Part shown: in pieces, positions 12,485 through 23,800 of the stretch
Layout of the letters: each line of letters begins with the position of its first letter
Numbering within the stretch: the stretch's first letter is position 1
NCBI RefSeq assembly: GCF_041146795.1
Contig: NC_135168.1
Coordinates: forward strand, 13,309,631 to 13,373,630
Length of the DNA stretch: 64,000 bases
Direction: 5' to 3'
From: Maylandia zebra
Lineage: Eukaryota; Chordata; Actinopteri; Cichliformes; Cichlidae
Notes under the pieces: model-generated
Database searches by the model: none
Seen by the model: the letters and a program-made list of their open reading frames with translations, nothing else
What the model was told of the DNA's origin: nothing
Program-made: the position numbers and the translations under genes

Positions 12485-13273
12485 TCAGTATAACCACGGT
12501 GTGGTGCCGGGGTCGCGGTACAGCTGTCCGTCCACGTAGAGCCGGTCCACAGCGATGACAGCACGGGAGCCTTTCTGGATAAAGCTACGTCGAACTGGGA
12601 ACAGGACCTTGCGTCGTTCCAGGATCTCTTTGGGGAACTGGTCATTCACGCTGAAGTCCGTTCCTTTCAGCTCTCTGCCGCGACTCTTCACCTGTTCCTT
12701 TTGTTTGAATTGGCTGAATTTGGCCACAATAGGCCGTGGTCTCCCGGTCCGCGACCTCACGCCCCCCAAGCGATGTACTCTATCGAAGTCGATGTTCTTT
12801 ACGGTGTCCTCCGGCAGCTTCAGGTGGATTTTAATGAAGCTTTTCACCGTTGCCTCTGCGTCCTCTCCGGCAGTTTCTGGAATACCAGAAAACACAAGAT
12901 TATCTCTCATGCTACGGGCTTGTAAATCGATAACGGACTCTTTTATTTTTTTATTTTCAATGTTTAGCTGGGTCACGTTATCGGTGAGAGATTTAACCGA
13001 CTCCCGTAGCGTGGCATTTTCAGCGGCAAGCGTTTCCACCTGCCGCTGGCTGAATTCCAGGGATTCTCTCAGAGATTTAAATTCCCGGTGTAAGATCTCC
13101 ACCAGGGACAGCCTCGCATCGAAACTGGACAATCGCTTGTCGATGGACTCCAGGATTTCTGCGATGTCTTTGCCGGCAGGCGATGTTGTACCGGGGGAGT
13201 CTGCCTGGCGACTTCTCTTCGATGACGGCGTCTCGATTTTGGCCGGGGAAGATGCACTCTGGGCCTTATGCAT
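12485..13273 (-). CDS. L1 ORF1: RNA-binding protein
   Basis: A 262-residue frame. The N-terminus is Ser/Lys-rich and low in complexity. Residues about 35-125 are strongly heptad-like (DIAEILESIDKRLSSFDARL, then QVETLAAENATLRESVKSL), consistent with the trimerising coiled coil of L1 ORF1p. An RRM-like core follows, with NLVFSGIPE and VHRLGG, and then a basic C-terminal domain with FSVNDQFPKEI and RRKVLFPVRR. Family role: coats L1 RNA as a chaperone in the ribonucleoprotein. The start codon is ATG at 13271-13273. Its position directly 5' of ORF2 on the same strand confirms the assignment. Confidence 0.88.
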   Translation of the reverse strand: MHKAQSASSPAKIETPSSKRSRQADSPGTTSPAGKDIAEILESIDKRLSSFDARLSLVEILHREFKSLRESLEFSQRQVETLAAENATLRESVKSLTDNVTQLNIENKKIKESVIDLQARSMRDNLVFSGIPETAGEDAEATVKSFIKIHLKLPEDTVKNIDFDRVHRLGGVRSRTGRPRPIVAKFSQFKQKEQVKSRGRELKGTDFSVNDQFPKEILERRKVLFPVRRSFIQKGSRAVIAVDRLYVDGQLYRDPGTTPWLY

Positions 13274-13419
13274 TACTAAATCTTGAAAACAGCGGTCGAT
13301 GTAATCTTGGAGAGCGTCTAAACTCTCCCCGTTGTCCTCCAGGGTGTTAGAGATGATAAAACAGATGTTGTTAGTTATATGACAATTGATTAGTATATTT
13401 GGAAAATATTTGGAAATAC

Positions 13420-14075
13420 TGAAGCTTGGAAAACCTTTGTTAAACTCTATGCTAGCTCTGACTCTACGCTCTGCTGAATCCTTTGAACCTGCTGATCAGT
13501 AAAGCTCTACGTGCTGCAGCAGATTGACCTCATCTGTGTTCACAGGTGTGGACCTCAGCGCTGAGGTGCAGGAGACTTTCATTCAGTTCTCCCTGCAAAC
13601 AGCATCCAGCCTGGAAATACTGTCATCTTTCCCACAAACGGTGCTCTTATCTCAGAGAAGAAGTCTGATGTAAATAACTGCAATCAACAGTGATGTTCTG
13701 CACGGATCACTTTTCCATTTTGCTCTCTAGATGAGTCCCAGCTGCCTGACCTTGTGTCCAGGTGATCGTCTCACTGAGGAGCTTTTGTTCTGAAAATCTC
13801 ACGTCCATCACCTGTTTCCTTTTTACTATCTCTGCTCTTTCTTTATTCACAATGCTCATAATATCACACAATTATATTCATCACCTGCATGTTTTTATCC
13901 AGCTGCTGTTAGAACCAAACAAATAAAAAGGATGAAAAGCCTGAAATCCTTTGATTTATTACATTTGAAACAAATATGAGAGCATCCCTAACAGCACAGC
14001 TGAGACCTTTGTTTTAATCAAGCCTTTGTATCGACACACTTGTAAAGATTCATATACAAAACATAATAGAATAAA
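13420..14075 (+). pseudogene. Lipocalin copy B, 3' part (end of exon 4, exons 5-6)
   Basis: 13425-13451 reads like the end of exon 4 (AAACCTTTGTTAAACTCTATG, compare copy C at 16467-16490), but the expected GT donor is CT. Exon 5 starts at 13546 after GTTCACAG and reads GVDLSAEVQETFIQFSLQ. A later piece in another frame reads NTVIFPTNG, a typical lipocalin C-terminal strand, so one base appears to be missing near 13608. The last exon starts at 13731 after CTCTCTAG. The 3' region 13920-14075 matches that of copy A at 5080-5250 (CAGCTGAGA, CATACAAAACA). The L1 insertion separates it from its 5' half at 5369-5640. Confidence 0.6.
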
Positions 14076-15285
14076 TCAATATAAAATACACATAATCACA
14101 AAAATGCAGCCATGTTGTGAGTTTGCATCTAAAACATGCATGTTTCCCTTTGTACAGGCAGATTTACAGCAGACAAAGCAACACGCTGATCGACTTTGAC
14201 CGCTGCAAAAACAAAATACCCACCAAGTCTGAAGTCGATCAGAGGAACTGTTGACAGACTGACAGACAAACAGATGCTTGATTCATTAGTGCGATTAAAT
14301 GTTCTTCTTTAGCAGCATCACTTCATGTGTTTGTGTTCCAGGAATAAAGGTCTGTTTAAACTGGACGTCTCCTCAGCATCACTCGTGCTGTCATGGTTTC
14401 AAAGCTGTGCAGAAAGAATCTGAGGGATGATACAGAGGTGACCAAAGTTACAAACATCCAGCTGTGCTGCAAATGTTTGCAGAGCTCCAAACTCTTTGGC
14501 TTTCTGCAGAGCAAGTATGGAAGAAGCACCTGAGCTAACTTCAGTTTAGACGATATGAGGAAAAATGCTGCTTCCCAAAGTTTCCTACAAGTATCCAGTT
14601 TATATTTAGAGAAGCGAAGGCTCTTTATCCTGACAACTACTCCCTGGTGGATCCCTGTCCTGTGACAGCAGCAAAGACTGTGTATCAGTATCATCAAAGC
14701 CACTTCAATAACCAGTGTTTAAAGCTCTCTAGCAGATGGACTTCAGTGGCAGCAGCCTCTGTCTGCTGTGTACAGAAGGTTCTCTGATGAAGCACACAGC
14801 AGATGCTGCACTACAACAGCAGCAGCAGCTCAGCTTCAGTTTGCTTCGACGCCCTTTTTGACCTGTGAAACAGCAGAAAATGAAACATTTCAACACCCGT
14901 TTGTTAGCGTGAGCTATTCTGCTGTTTTTCATCATTTCACAGGTGAAATAAAATCACATTTACTTCCTGTAGGAGTGATCGTGTCCAGCCTGACTGAGAC
15001 CATGTGCTCCATCCTGCACAGGTAATAAACCTCTGACATGAAGGGCTGTCAAGTAGTTTTAGACAAATGGGGGTAAAAGAGACGTTAAAAGCTTAAAGAG
15101 AAACTACATTTTCTAAGAACTGTCTGACGTTCACCTCTCACACAGTGGATACGATTCTGCCGCTGCAGGAATAATCTTTGTGGTTATGAAACTGTCCATG
15201 TGTTTGCAGAAAATGTCACATGTTCAAAGCCATCCCAGCACCTGGGGTTTGTATAAGTGCAGCTGCTGGTGGGGAGATAGTCTCA
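14076..15285. other. Region without a recognised gene
   Basis: Probably lipocalin-cluster intergenic DNA. Short frames (14356-14703 minus, 14768-15025 plus) show no recognisable family. I saw no exon with paired splice sites. Confidence 0.4.
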
Positions 15286-15290
15286 CTCTT

Positions 15291-15300
15291 CTATATAAAG
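15291..15300 (+). promoter_or_regulatory. TATA box of lipocalin copy C
   Basis: CTATATAAAG lies 66 bases upstream of the ATG at 15367. The spacing fits a transcription start near 15325 and a 5' UTR of about 40 bases. Confidence 0.55.
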
Positions 15301-15366
15301 AGTCAGCAGGCAGCAGATCTTCATCTGTGATCTCCTCCATCATCACATCTTCACTCTTCAGCAGCT

Positions 15367-15837
15367 ATGGCTTCACTTCGTGCCCTTCTGCGAGTGGTGC
15401 TGTGCTCCTCATGGTTTCTGCTTCTGCCTCAGGCGGACTTTGATTTACAGAGTCATCCATAATATTTTTTATTTTTTATTTTACTGCCCATCTATTTTCA
15501 TACAAATGTCTCCGTCTTATGGAAAAGGGGTGGAGCTTATCCAACGAGGACAGGCAGGGCCCCCCCAGACAGTTTAGCAGTCTATACAGGAGGCTGACCT
15601 TTGCAACATGTACTTCTATAATGACTTCACCATTTAGGTTATTTGGTTATGTTTCACCCTGGATTTTGTGTGATAATATTTATTTTGTCCACTGATTTAA
15701 AAACAACAAACTATATGAATATAAAACAGAGTGAACAACAAAACATCAGCTTTGGAAACTTTGATGTAAAATTCTGCAATTGTTTTCTCAGATATAGCAT
15801 AAATCAAACTAACATACATCAGTGTATTATTAACGTG

Positions 15838-15921
<84 letters not shown>

Positions 15922-16790
15922 TTACAATAAACAGCTCTTATGCTTCTGTATGATTCTCAGTGCTTTCCATTTGCGTGTCCACAGGTTGCTGTAAGTGGTG
16001 CTTGACTGCAGTTTGCTCTCATTTCAAGTGGTTTGCTGTCACAAAGCCAACAGGAAGTCCGGCCATGGTTGAGCCAACTGAAGATGGGTTGAAGGTGGCG
16101 TCCTCGTTTCCTCTGTGAGTGCGAGAGGACAGACAAAGCAAACACCGTTTGGACAGCATTAAAATATTTACACTGATGATTAATGTTGTGTCTTTGCACC
16201 TGTAGCGATACATGTTGGAAAATGGAGACTTTAGCCACCAAGACTGACGTGCCTGGAAACTTCCCTGTGAGTACGCCCACAAAGACAGGAAACAGTTTAG
16301 CCACCGCGGTTAATCCTCCATCATCATCATCCAGTATTTTTCACATCTTTTCTTCTGCTGTTTCCCTTGTTGTCAGTCACGGGGTTTGTGACTGAAATGC
16401 GTGTGGTCGACGGGAAGCCTGACGAGTACGGCCTGAATCATTCCATCAACACCGGACGGAGTGAAACCTTTGTTGAAAACAGATTATATGGTAACGTTGC
16501 ATTTAGCTTCAGTAAACTGTGAAGTTACAGCAGCAGATTTACATCACGTGGCTTCACAGGAAGTAGTCTGGACCTCAGCGCTGAGGTTCAAGCAGCTCTG
16601 CTTGCAGACGGCATCCTTCCTGAAAATGTTCTTCATCTTCCTCAAACCAGAACTTTTACATTGGTGCTGAAGTTCTATATAAAAACAGCCTGAAATACAA
16701 AGTGATGTTGTGCACTGATTACCTCACACTTTCCATGTTTCCTTCTACAGAGGAGTGTCCGCCTGAGTGTTTTGTCTGATCTGTTGTTGA
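15367..16790 (+). CDS. Lipocalin-like gene, copy C (PTGDS/AMBP type; may be a pseudogene)
   Basis: Six exon-like segments with splice signals. Exon 1 (15367-about 15452) encodes MASLRALLRVVLCSSWFLLL, a signal peptide, then PQADFDLQ, the usual start of a secreted lipocalin. Exon 2 (16012-16114, donor GTGAGT) reads HFKWFAVTK, the lipocalin Gly-x-Trp region, and VEPTEDGLKVASSFPL. Exon 3 (16206-16266) reads DTCWKMETLATKTDVPGNF. Exon 4 (16377-16490) reads VVDGKPDEYGLNHSI and ends in NRLYG. Exon 5 (16560-16663) reads SSLDLSAEVQ and GILPENVLHLPQT. Exon 6 starts at 16751 and contains EC. Family role: secreted beta-barrel binding of small hydrophobic ligands. Exon 2-3 and 4-5 phases agree. Exon 3-4 phases do not, and exon 1 runs to a stop without a clear donor, so it may be inactive. 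Confidence 0.6.
15837..15918. repeat. (CA)n microsatellite
   Basis: About 80 bases of almost pure CA repeat with one AA interruption near 15853. It lies between lipocalin copy C exons 1 and 2. Confidence 0.97.
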
Positions 16791-16821
16791 TCGTCTCATT
16801 GACACTGCATGCAGATCTGAC

Positions 16822-17580
16822 ACCAGGGCTGGACTGGGACAAAAAATGGTCCCGGGCATTTTGACTGGAGACCGGCCCCCCAGGTATTAAAGGAAAAACC
16901 ATAAAGCCTTTGAATGAAAACAAACGCTGTTGTCACAGTGATGGACGCTGTCTTGTTGGTATACATGCATCAGTCTAATAAACTTAAACCTGCACCATCC
17001 TCCCTGTCCTGGTATTCTAAACAGGAAGTAGACTGTTGGTCGAGTTAACCTCCTGAACATCTACAACACACGGTGGAAACCTGACATTAAGACAGAGACT
17101 AGAGGTGAGACATGATCATTGCTGATTACTGATGACAGATTTAGATATGTTTTCATAAACCATTCATTTGCCACATCAATAAACAGCACGGCAGGGCAAA
17201 ATATGTTTTCTAACATGGCAACCTTTAAAAAGTGAAAGGAGACAGAAAGACAGCTGAGAAAGAATCAAACGGACTTTTTGATGCATTTTACACACAGTAC
17301 TGGTGCAGAATCTAGAAAATGTGGGAAACACTGGCATCATATGCAGTACTTACTTCTGAAGAAATTATGATGGGACCCTAAAAAATGACTATGTACAATA
17401 ATGGATTTCTATACATTTTACATCAGATGAAAACGTTTGTTGTAAGATTCAGATAATTATTTATTAAAAGCTCGACATTTTAAATGAGAATAAGAAAGAA
17501 AAGTATTTCTTTGTGCCCCCCTCTCCCTGTTAATGCCCTACCTGCCCCCCTGGCAACACTTTGCTAGACCCGCCCCTGCA
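16822..17580. repeat. Dispersed-repeat fragments
   Basis: The left part (AGGGCTGGACTGGGAC at about 16827) and the right part (CTAGACCCGCCCCTG at about 17565) resemble ends of common fish nonautonomous DNA transposons. I could not establish matching terminal repeats or target-site duplications, so these may be two separate fragments. Confidence 0.35.
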
Positions 17581-19940
17581 CAGTTACCAGCTGTCAGCTA
17601 CACAAAAAGGATCCTGGTGTTATTTGTCTCTCAGAAACAGTTCATAACTTCAACTCATTTTTGTTTTGTCATGTTTTGTTCTTTACATTGTCTTTCTTCT
17701 ATATAATTGTTAAACATTTAATAAATATGTCTACAAAAAGATTTTAAAAAATCAGACATTTCACACAGACACCCAAATGATTTCTGACTGATGAAGGGGG
17801 CTGAAGGTGCCCTGCTCTTGCCCAGCTTCTGCTGCTCTCTCCCTGCTCACTGTCAGCAGCTGGCAGCCTCGGTCCTGCCTGAGACTCTTCATCTATCAGT
17901 GCCAAAGAATATGGGAAACAGCAACGCACAACATGCACATTACAAAACAAGCACATGAATCAGCATTACATTCATTAGTGAAGTGCTGACGTTCGTTCCT
18001 AAACTTTGGGCCTTAATTAACATCACTGTGAACTAATGTTTGCTTTGCTTCTTAACCAGTGAAGCAGCGAGGGGCTTTCTGAGGTTCCTGCTCGTAAATG
18101 CCCAAAATGAGTCGAGTATTTCTCTGCAACTACAAACTCTGTTTTCATCAGAGGTGTAAATATTACAGCACTGTGTCAGAGTCACTGAGGCTGGAACACA
18201 GAAAAAGGAAGTAGATGTATTTATTTTTAGACTTTATTGCCTGGAACCACTTTAAAAATACGCTTTGGGTCACAATTAACTGCAGAAAACCAGGAATCCA
18301 CATATGAACATTATCTGTGCAGAGATTTATGCTTCTGAAGGTAAACACTGAAAACTTGCAGCACTAAATGCACAGATAGCCAGGCGTTTCACATTTTGGG
18401 ACCATCTGCCAGTTTTCATTTCTTAGGTATTGAAGAGCAGAAATGATTGAATTTTATTTACATGCTTAAAAATGTTTGCTTTTGAATATTATTTGAAGAA
18501 TTACCCACACACTCAGGCACTGTGGGCCTGTTTCCCTTTGCACAACCGAGTGTTGGAAACGGGCCTTTTCTCTTTAAACTCTGAGGGGCTGTAACTTTGG
18601 CTTCTATTGGCAGATTTGCATGATTGAGCCTCTTTTTAAAATTGTTTTAGCCAAGAGAATCAAGCTAACATCACTGTTTTTACGTCAGCTCACGTCACAC
18701 GAGCTGTTTCAAGAAAAGTCCTCCTGTCACACAGCAATGCCTACATCAATCACACCACTCTGCTTAAATAATAATAATAATGTTTAGTGAAGCAGGTGAA
18801 GCAAAGGGCTGCTTTTAATAGGCTGGGAGACCCAGGTGTGCTGCTTTAGCTGCTGAGCCTCTCATGCTAGCCTCCATCTATAAGCTGGGATCACAGGAGC
18901 ACTGCAGTCCTGACTAGATCAAGGATTGTTATTCATGCAGGTGACAAAAGTTTACATTCACAGAGTCATAGGATTGAGCCTGGTTTGAAAAGCAGCTGTT
19001 TAATGCAGCTGCTTAGAGTTCACACACAGTAGAAGAATCAGACTTGAGTCACATTTCAAACACTGGAAAAATACTCAGCAAGTAACAATGAAAACAGCAC
19101 AGACTCAGTATATCCTGTTCAGTCCTGTGTTTGATATGAATGTGCTGTTCAGAGAGGATCTCATGTCCTCTTTTACAAAGCCTTTGTTTCATGATGTTTG
19201 TGTATAAATGAATGTAGGTGTGTTTCTAAGTGTGAAGGAGCCCTGGGAGAAAAGACTGAAGCTTGTGCCAAAGAACAAACAGGAAAGAAAGATCAGCATT
19301 AATGAAGACGAGCACAGAAGGAGCCCAAGCACGTGTTGCTTTTTCAGATTTCTCTAAAAGTGTGTGTTCATTTGTTCCATCCTTCACAACAAACAACAGC
19401 TGACAGACACACATGCACTCTGTGTCACTTCACAGGGGCTGATGAAAGTGGACACAGTAAAGGGAGAGCTGGACCTGCTCTACACATCCTGCACTCTGTT
19501 AACAGACTTTATTCTGCAGCATCAACAGATAAAAATATATGAAGATATAGAAACGTTTAACATTGTGACTGTTCACATTAGTGAAGCTGTTACTTTGCTG
19601 CCAGGTGGGAAAAGAAGCCTAAAGCTGAGTCTGATTAAACATCTGCTGCACCAGAGAGTTTCATGGCCCTGCTTTATCCTGTGCTTGCTGACCACCTCGT
19701 CCTGAAACCTCTTCATCATCCTCACAGTTGTGTGAAGAAAGAGGGAAGCAGGTGGAAACCATCTGTGCTGCTGTGTTCACTTGTGTGTGTGCGTCTATGG
19801 TCATATCTAATGTGTACCTACAGACAAACACAAACACCTGGCATTGCACAAGAGTCTCTATGGAGCAACCTGCAGATGTCAGAGATGTGATTAGAGGGTA
19901 AAGTGGACTAGTGAGAGCATCTATGTTGTTGTTGTCTGCT
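17581..19940. other. Region without a recognised gene
   Basis: AT-rich sequence with no convincing splice-bounded exon. The longest frame (19364-19705, 113 residues) has no family I recognise. A short (AAT)n tract lies near 18768-18782. Confidence 0.45.
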
Positions 19941-19959
19941 GGGGGACAGCATCAGCTCC

Positions 19960-20690
19960 AGAGATGCATCAGGATCAGCAAACTAATCTGCAAGGCTGCA
20001 AGTGTCACTGAAGGAGTTTGAGTCAGTGAGGGACTCAAACTCACACAGCTGGTCAAGAAGGCTCAGCAGCTGCTGTATTTCCTGAGGAGGCTGAGGAAAT
20101 TTGGTATGTTGGCCAAGATCCTCAGCAGGTTCTACAGCTGCACTGTGGAGAGCAGCCTGACCAGCTGCATCACTGCATGGTACGGCAGCACTACTGCAAA
20201 CCGCAAACGCCTGCAGAGAGTGATAACAACTGTGGAGAAGATCATCAGGACCCCGCTGCCCTCTCTGCAGAGCAGCTACCATCACAGAGTCCAGAGGAGA
20301 GACACACCTCTGCCCTCGAGACGAAGGTTCAGAAGTGTGAAATGTAGAACATCCAGACTCAACAACTCCATCTTCCCCACTGCTATCAGACTCCTGAACA
20401 GCTGACCGACCTCAAACTGCAGTTTGCACATCAGGTCACTTTGCACACTAAGTTCATTTTGCACATTAAACTCCATGTACATCCATGTACATCGACATCT
20501 GCAGACCACACGTGTCTTCAGTTACTTATTTGTACTTATTTGCAGTTATTTATCTTTTTATTTTATTTTTTTAAGTTATTTTTTATCCTTATTTTATCTT
20601 TTTATTTATTCTTATCTTGTTCTTTTAACCATTATCTAACTTGGCATTGTGCACGGTGTGTTTAGATTCAGTTTAAATTCAGGGACACGG
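19960..20690 (+). mobile_element. 5'-truncated L2/CR1-like LINE fragment
   Basis: The frame at about 20040-20405 encodes the C-terminal end of a LINE reverse transcriptase protein (LLYFLRRLRKFGML, CTVESSLTSCITAWYG, RLQRVITTVEKII). It is collinear with the same region of the larger LINE at 23455-23850 but clearly diverged from it. It ends in an AT-rich tail. Only the 3' end is present, as expected from incomplete reverse transcription. Confidence 0.75.
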
Positions 20691-20888
20691 AGCCCCTGTT
20701 GATCCTCTACCTAATCACACGAGCCACGGTGTGAGAACGGGTGTGGGTCACAATCAGCCAAGGTTTTGGGTGAACCCATTGTGAGATCTAGCCCCACCCC
20801 ATCATGTGATTTCCTGTGATCAAATGTCCCAGGATGTAAGTGGGCGTTAAGACGTCCATGTCCCTCTTCAAGCAACTTAAACTTCTTC

Positions 20889-23800
20889 AGAGATGGCGGC
20901 GCGCACAGACGCAGCGGCTCACTGCTCCTCACGTTCGGTGTTTTGTTTTTTACTTTCTCTACGTGTATCTGTGTGGATGTGTGTGCTTTTTATCATTATA
21001 CATCGAGTAGAGTCCACCTACAGTCGTCAGGACCTTTTGAGTTTGGGATTACGCTGTGCAAGGAGCATTACATCGGACTACCACCACTTTCACAGCATTC
21101 CGGAGGACATAATAAGAGCTCCAGGGTCTCCGTGGTTGGTTCTTCCCAGCGGCAAGACAAAGAGGAAACGTAAACAAAGGAGGCAAAAGCGTGGCTGCAG
21201 GGCGGGCCCACTAGCTCGGCTAAAGAAACAGCCATTTAAGCCACCGCTTCCGAGTATTTTCCTCTCCAACGTCAGGTCCATAACCAACAAAATCGACGAA
21301 CTGAGATTACAAATTGCAGTCAATAAGTGTGTACGGGACAGCAGCATAATATTACTCACAGAGACTTGGCTGCAGCCATCAATTCCGGACTCGGCTATTG
21401 AGCTAGCAGGCCACACGGTTCACCGTCACGACAGGAACGGCCACTCCGGTAAGATCAAAGGAGGGGGTTTATGCATCTACACCAATGACAGCTGGTGCAA
21501 AAACACAAAGACTGTAGACAGCCACTGTTCCCCGGATTTGGAATACTTGACTGTGAAGTGCAGACCCGTCTACATACCTCGCGAGTTTACTGTTGTCATG
21601 GTAACGGCCGTGTATGTACCACCCGATGCTAATGCTAACTCTGCCATGGAGGAGCTGCACAAGACAATAAGCAACCAGCAGAACTCCCATCCAAACGCAG
21701 TGCACATTATAGCTGGGGACTTCAACCATGCTGATTTAAGGTCAGTATTCCCCAGATTTGAACAGCATATTAAATGTGCAACGAGGGGGGAAAACGCATT
21801 GGATAAAGCCTACAGCAACATCCAAAAAGGCTACAGAGCAACCCCTCTACCACATCTAGGTTTGTCAGACCACATGTCCATGCTGTTGATCCCTGCATAC
21901 ACTCCCATTAGGAGAAGAGCCCCCCCAGTCACAAAAACTGTGAAAACCTGGCCAGAAGGTGCATCACATCAGCTGCAGGACTGTTTTGAAAACACGGACT
22001 GGAGCGTGTTCGAACATCAGGACCTTGAAGAGCACACAACATCAGTGCTCTCATATATTAACTTCTGTGTCAACAGTGTCACTGTGGACAAACGTCTCTG
22101 GGTGTATTCCAACCAGAAACCCTGGATGACTAAAGAGGTCCAGGTCCTGCTGAAGCAACGTGACGCTGCTTTTAGATCCGGTGATGGTATGCATTACAGT
22201 GCAGCCAGATCTCAGTTGAAAAGAGGCATCAGAGAGGCCAAGGCAGCGTACAAGAGAAGGATCGAAGACCACTTCACCACCAACAACTCACGACAGGTAT
22301 GGCAGGGAGTTCAGCACTTAACCAACTACAAACCTGGCAATACCACGTTGACTGAGGGTAACGCGGAGCTTGCAGAGGAGCTGAACCACTTCTTCGCACG
22401 CTTTGAGGTGAAGGGACCAGAGGCAGCAGCAGCAAAAACATCGGACAGCAGCAGCCCAAGCCTCATAGTGCAGGAATATGAGGTGAGGCGCACACTGAGG
22501 GCAGTGAACCCCAGGAAGGCCACCGGACCAGATGGGGTAACCGCAAAGGTCCTAAAAGAGTGTGCAGACCAGCTGGCTGGGGTCTTCACTAAGATCTTCA
22601 ACACTTCACTGTCCCAGTCCTGCATCCCGCCGTGCCTAAAGTCAGCCACAATTGTCCCACTGCCAAAGCGTACTAACATTAGCAGCCTCAACGACTACCG
22701 ACCAGTTGCTCTAACACCTGTTATAATGAAGTGCTTTGAGAAACTGGTCCGACGTCACATCATGTCCTGCCTGCCACCCACACTCGACCCGCTCCAGTTT
22801 GCATACAGAGCTAACAGATCAACTGAAGATGCCATTGCTACAACGCTCCACACCACCATCTCTCACCTGGAAGTGCAGGGCCGTTACGCCAGGCTGCTCT
22901 TTGTTGACTTTAGCTCTGCTTTCAATACGATACTCCCGGACAGACTAATAGATAAACTGCTGGAAATTGGACTTCCTTCCACCACCTGCCGCTGGATCAG
23001 AGACTTCCTCTCAGACCGTGTACAGAGAGTTAGAGTGGGGCCTCATCTTTCCTCAGCCCTCAGCCTCAACACCGGCTCTCCACAAGGCTGTGTACTGAGT
23101 CCCCTACTGTACACTCTGTACACACATGACTGTGTTAGTTCCCACCCAGACAACACAGTCATCAAGTTTGCAGATGATACCACTGTGGTGGGGCTCATCT
23201 CAGGGGGAGATGAGACTGCATACAGAGCTGAAGTTCAGAGGCTGTCAGATTGGTGTGCAGACAACAACCTGGACCTCAATACCACCAAAACAAAAGAACT
23301 GGTAGTTGACTTCAGAAGGAGGAAGTCCGAGCTGCAGCCTGTCAGCATCAACGGGGAGTGCGTGGAAAGGGTCTCCAGTTTCAAGTTTCTGGGTGTGCAC
23401 ATAGACACAGACCTCCAATGGAGCTCTAACACCTCTGCGGTCTTAAAGAAGGCCCAACAGCGTCTCCACTTTCTGAGAATCCTCAGAAAAATGGACCTGA
23501 AGAAGGAGCTGCTGACCGTCTTCTACCGCTGCTCCATTGAAAGTGTGCTGACATATTGCATCGGTGTGTGGTTCTCCAGCTGCACCACAGCACACAGAAA
23601 GGCACTCCAGAGGGTCATCAACATGGCCCAAAAAAATCATTGGACATCCTCTTCCCTCCCTGAAGGACCTGTACAGCACTCGCTGTCTCAAGAGGGCACG
23701 CAGCATCCTACGGGACTGCACACACCCAGGACACCGGGTGTTTAAGCTGCTGCCGTCTGGCAGGAGGTTCAGGCTGCTGAGGTCCCGAACAAATAGACTC

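Larger units (their letters stand above)
5659..13410 (-). mobile_element. Full-length L1-clade LINE, both ORFs open
   Basis: The element is read on the minus strand. Its poly(A) appears as 30 T's at 5659-5688. A 2.5-kb GC-rich 3' UTR (5690-8212), ORF2 (8213-11944), a 540-base spacer and ORF1 (12485-13273) follow. The 5' end must lie between 13274 and about 13420, where lipocalin copy B resumes. I could not define a target-site duplication by eye. ORF1 with coiled coil plus RRM, and ORF2 with APE endonuclease plus reverse transcriptase, are the L1 arrangement. The lack of disabling mutations suggests a young insertion. Confidence 0.85.

Noticed and set aside
12555..13286. 243-residue plus-strand frame
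   Set aside because: Antisense shadow of the L1 ORF1, which has clear domain motifs on the other strand.
15697..15918. Cys/Val minus-strand frame
   Set aside because: Translation of the CA microsatellite.
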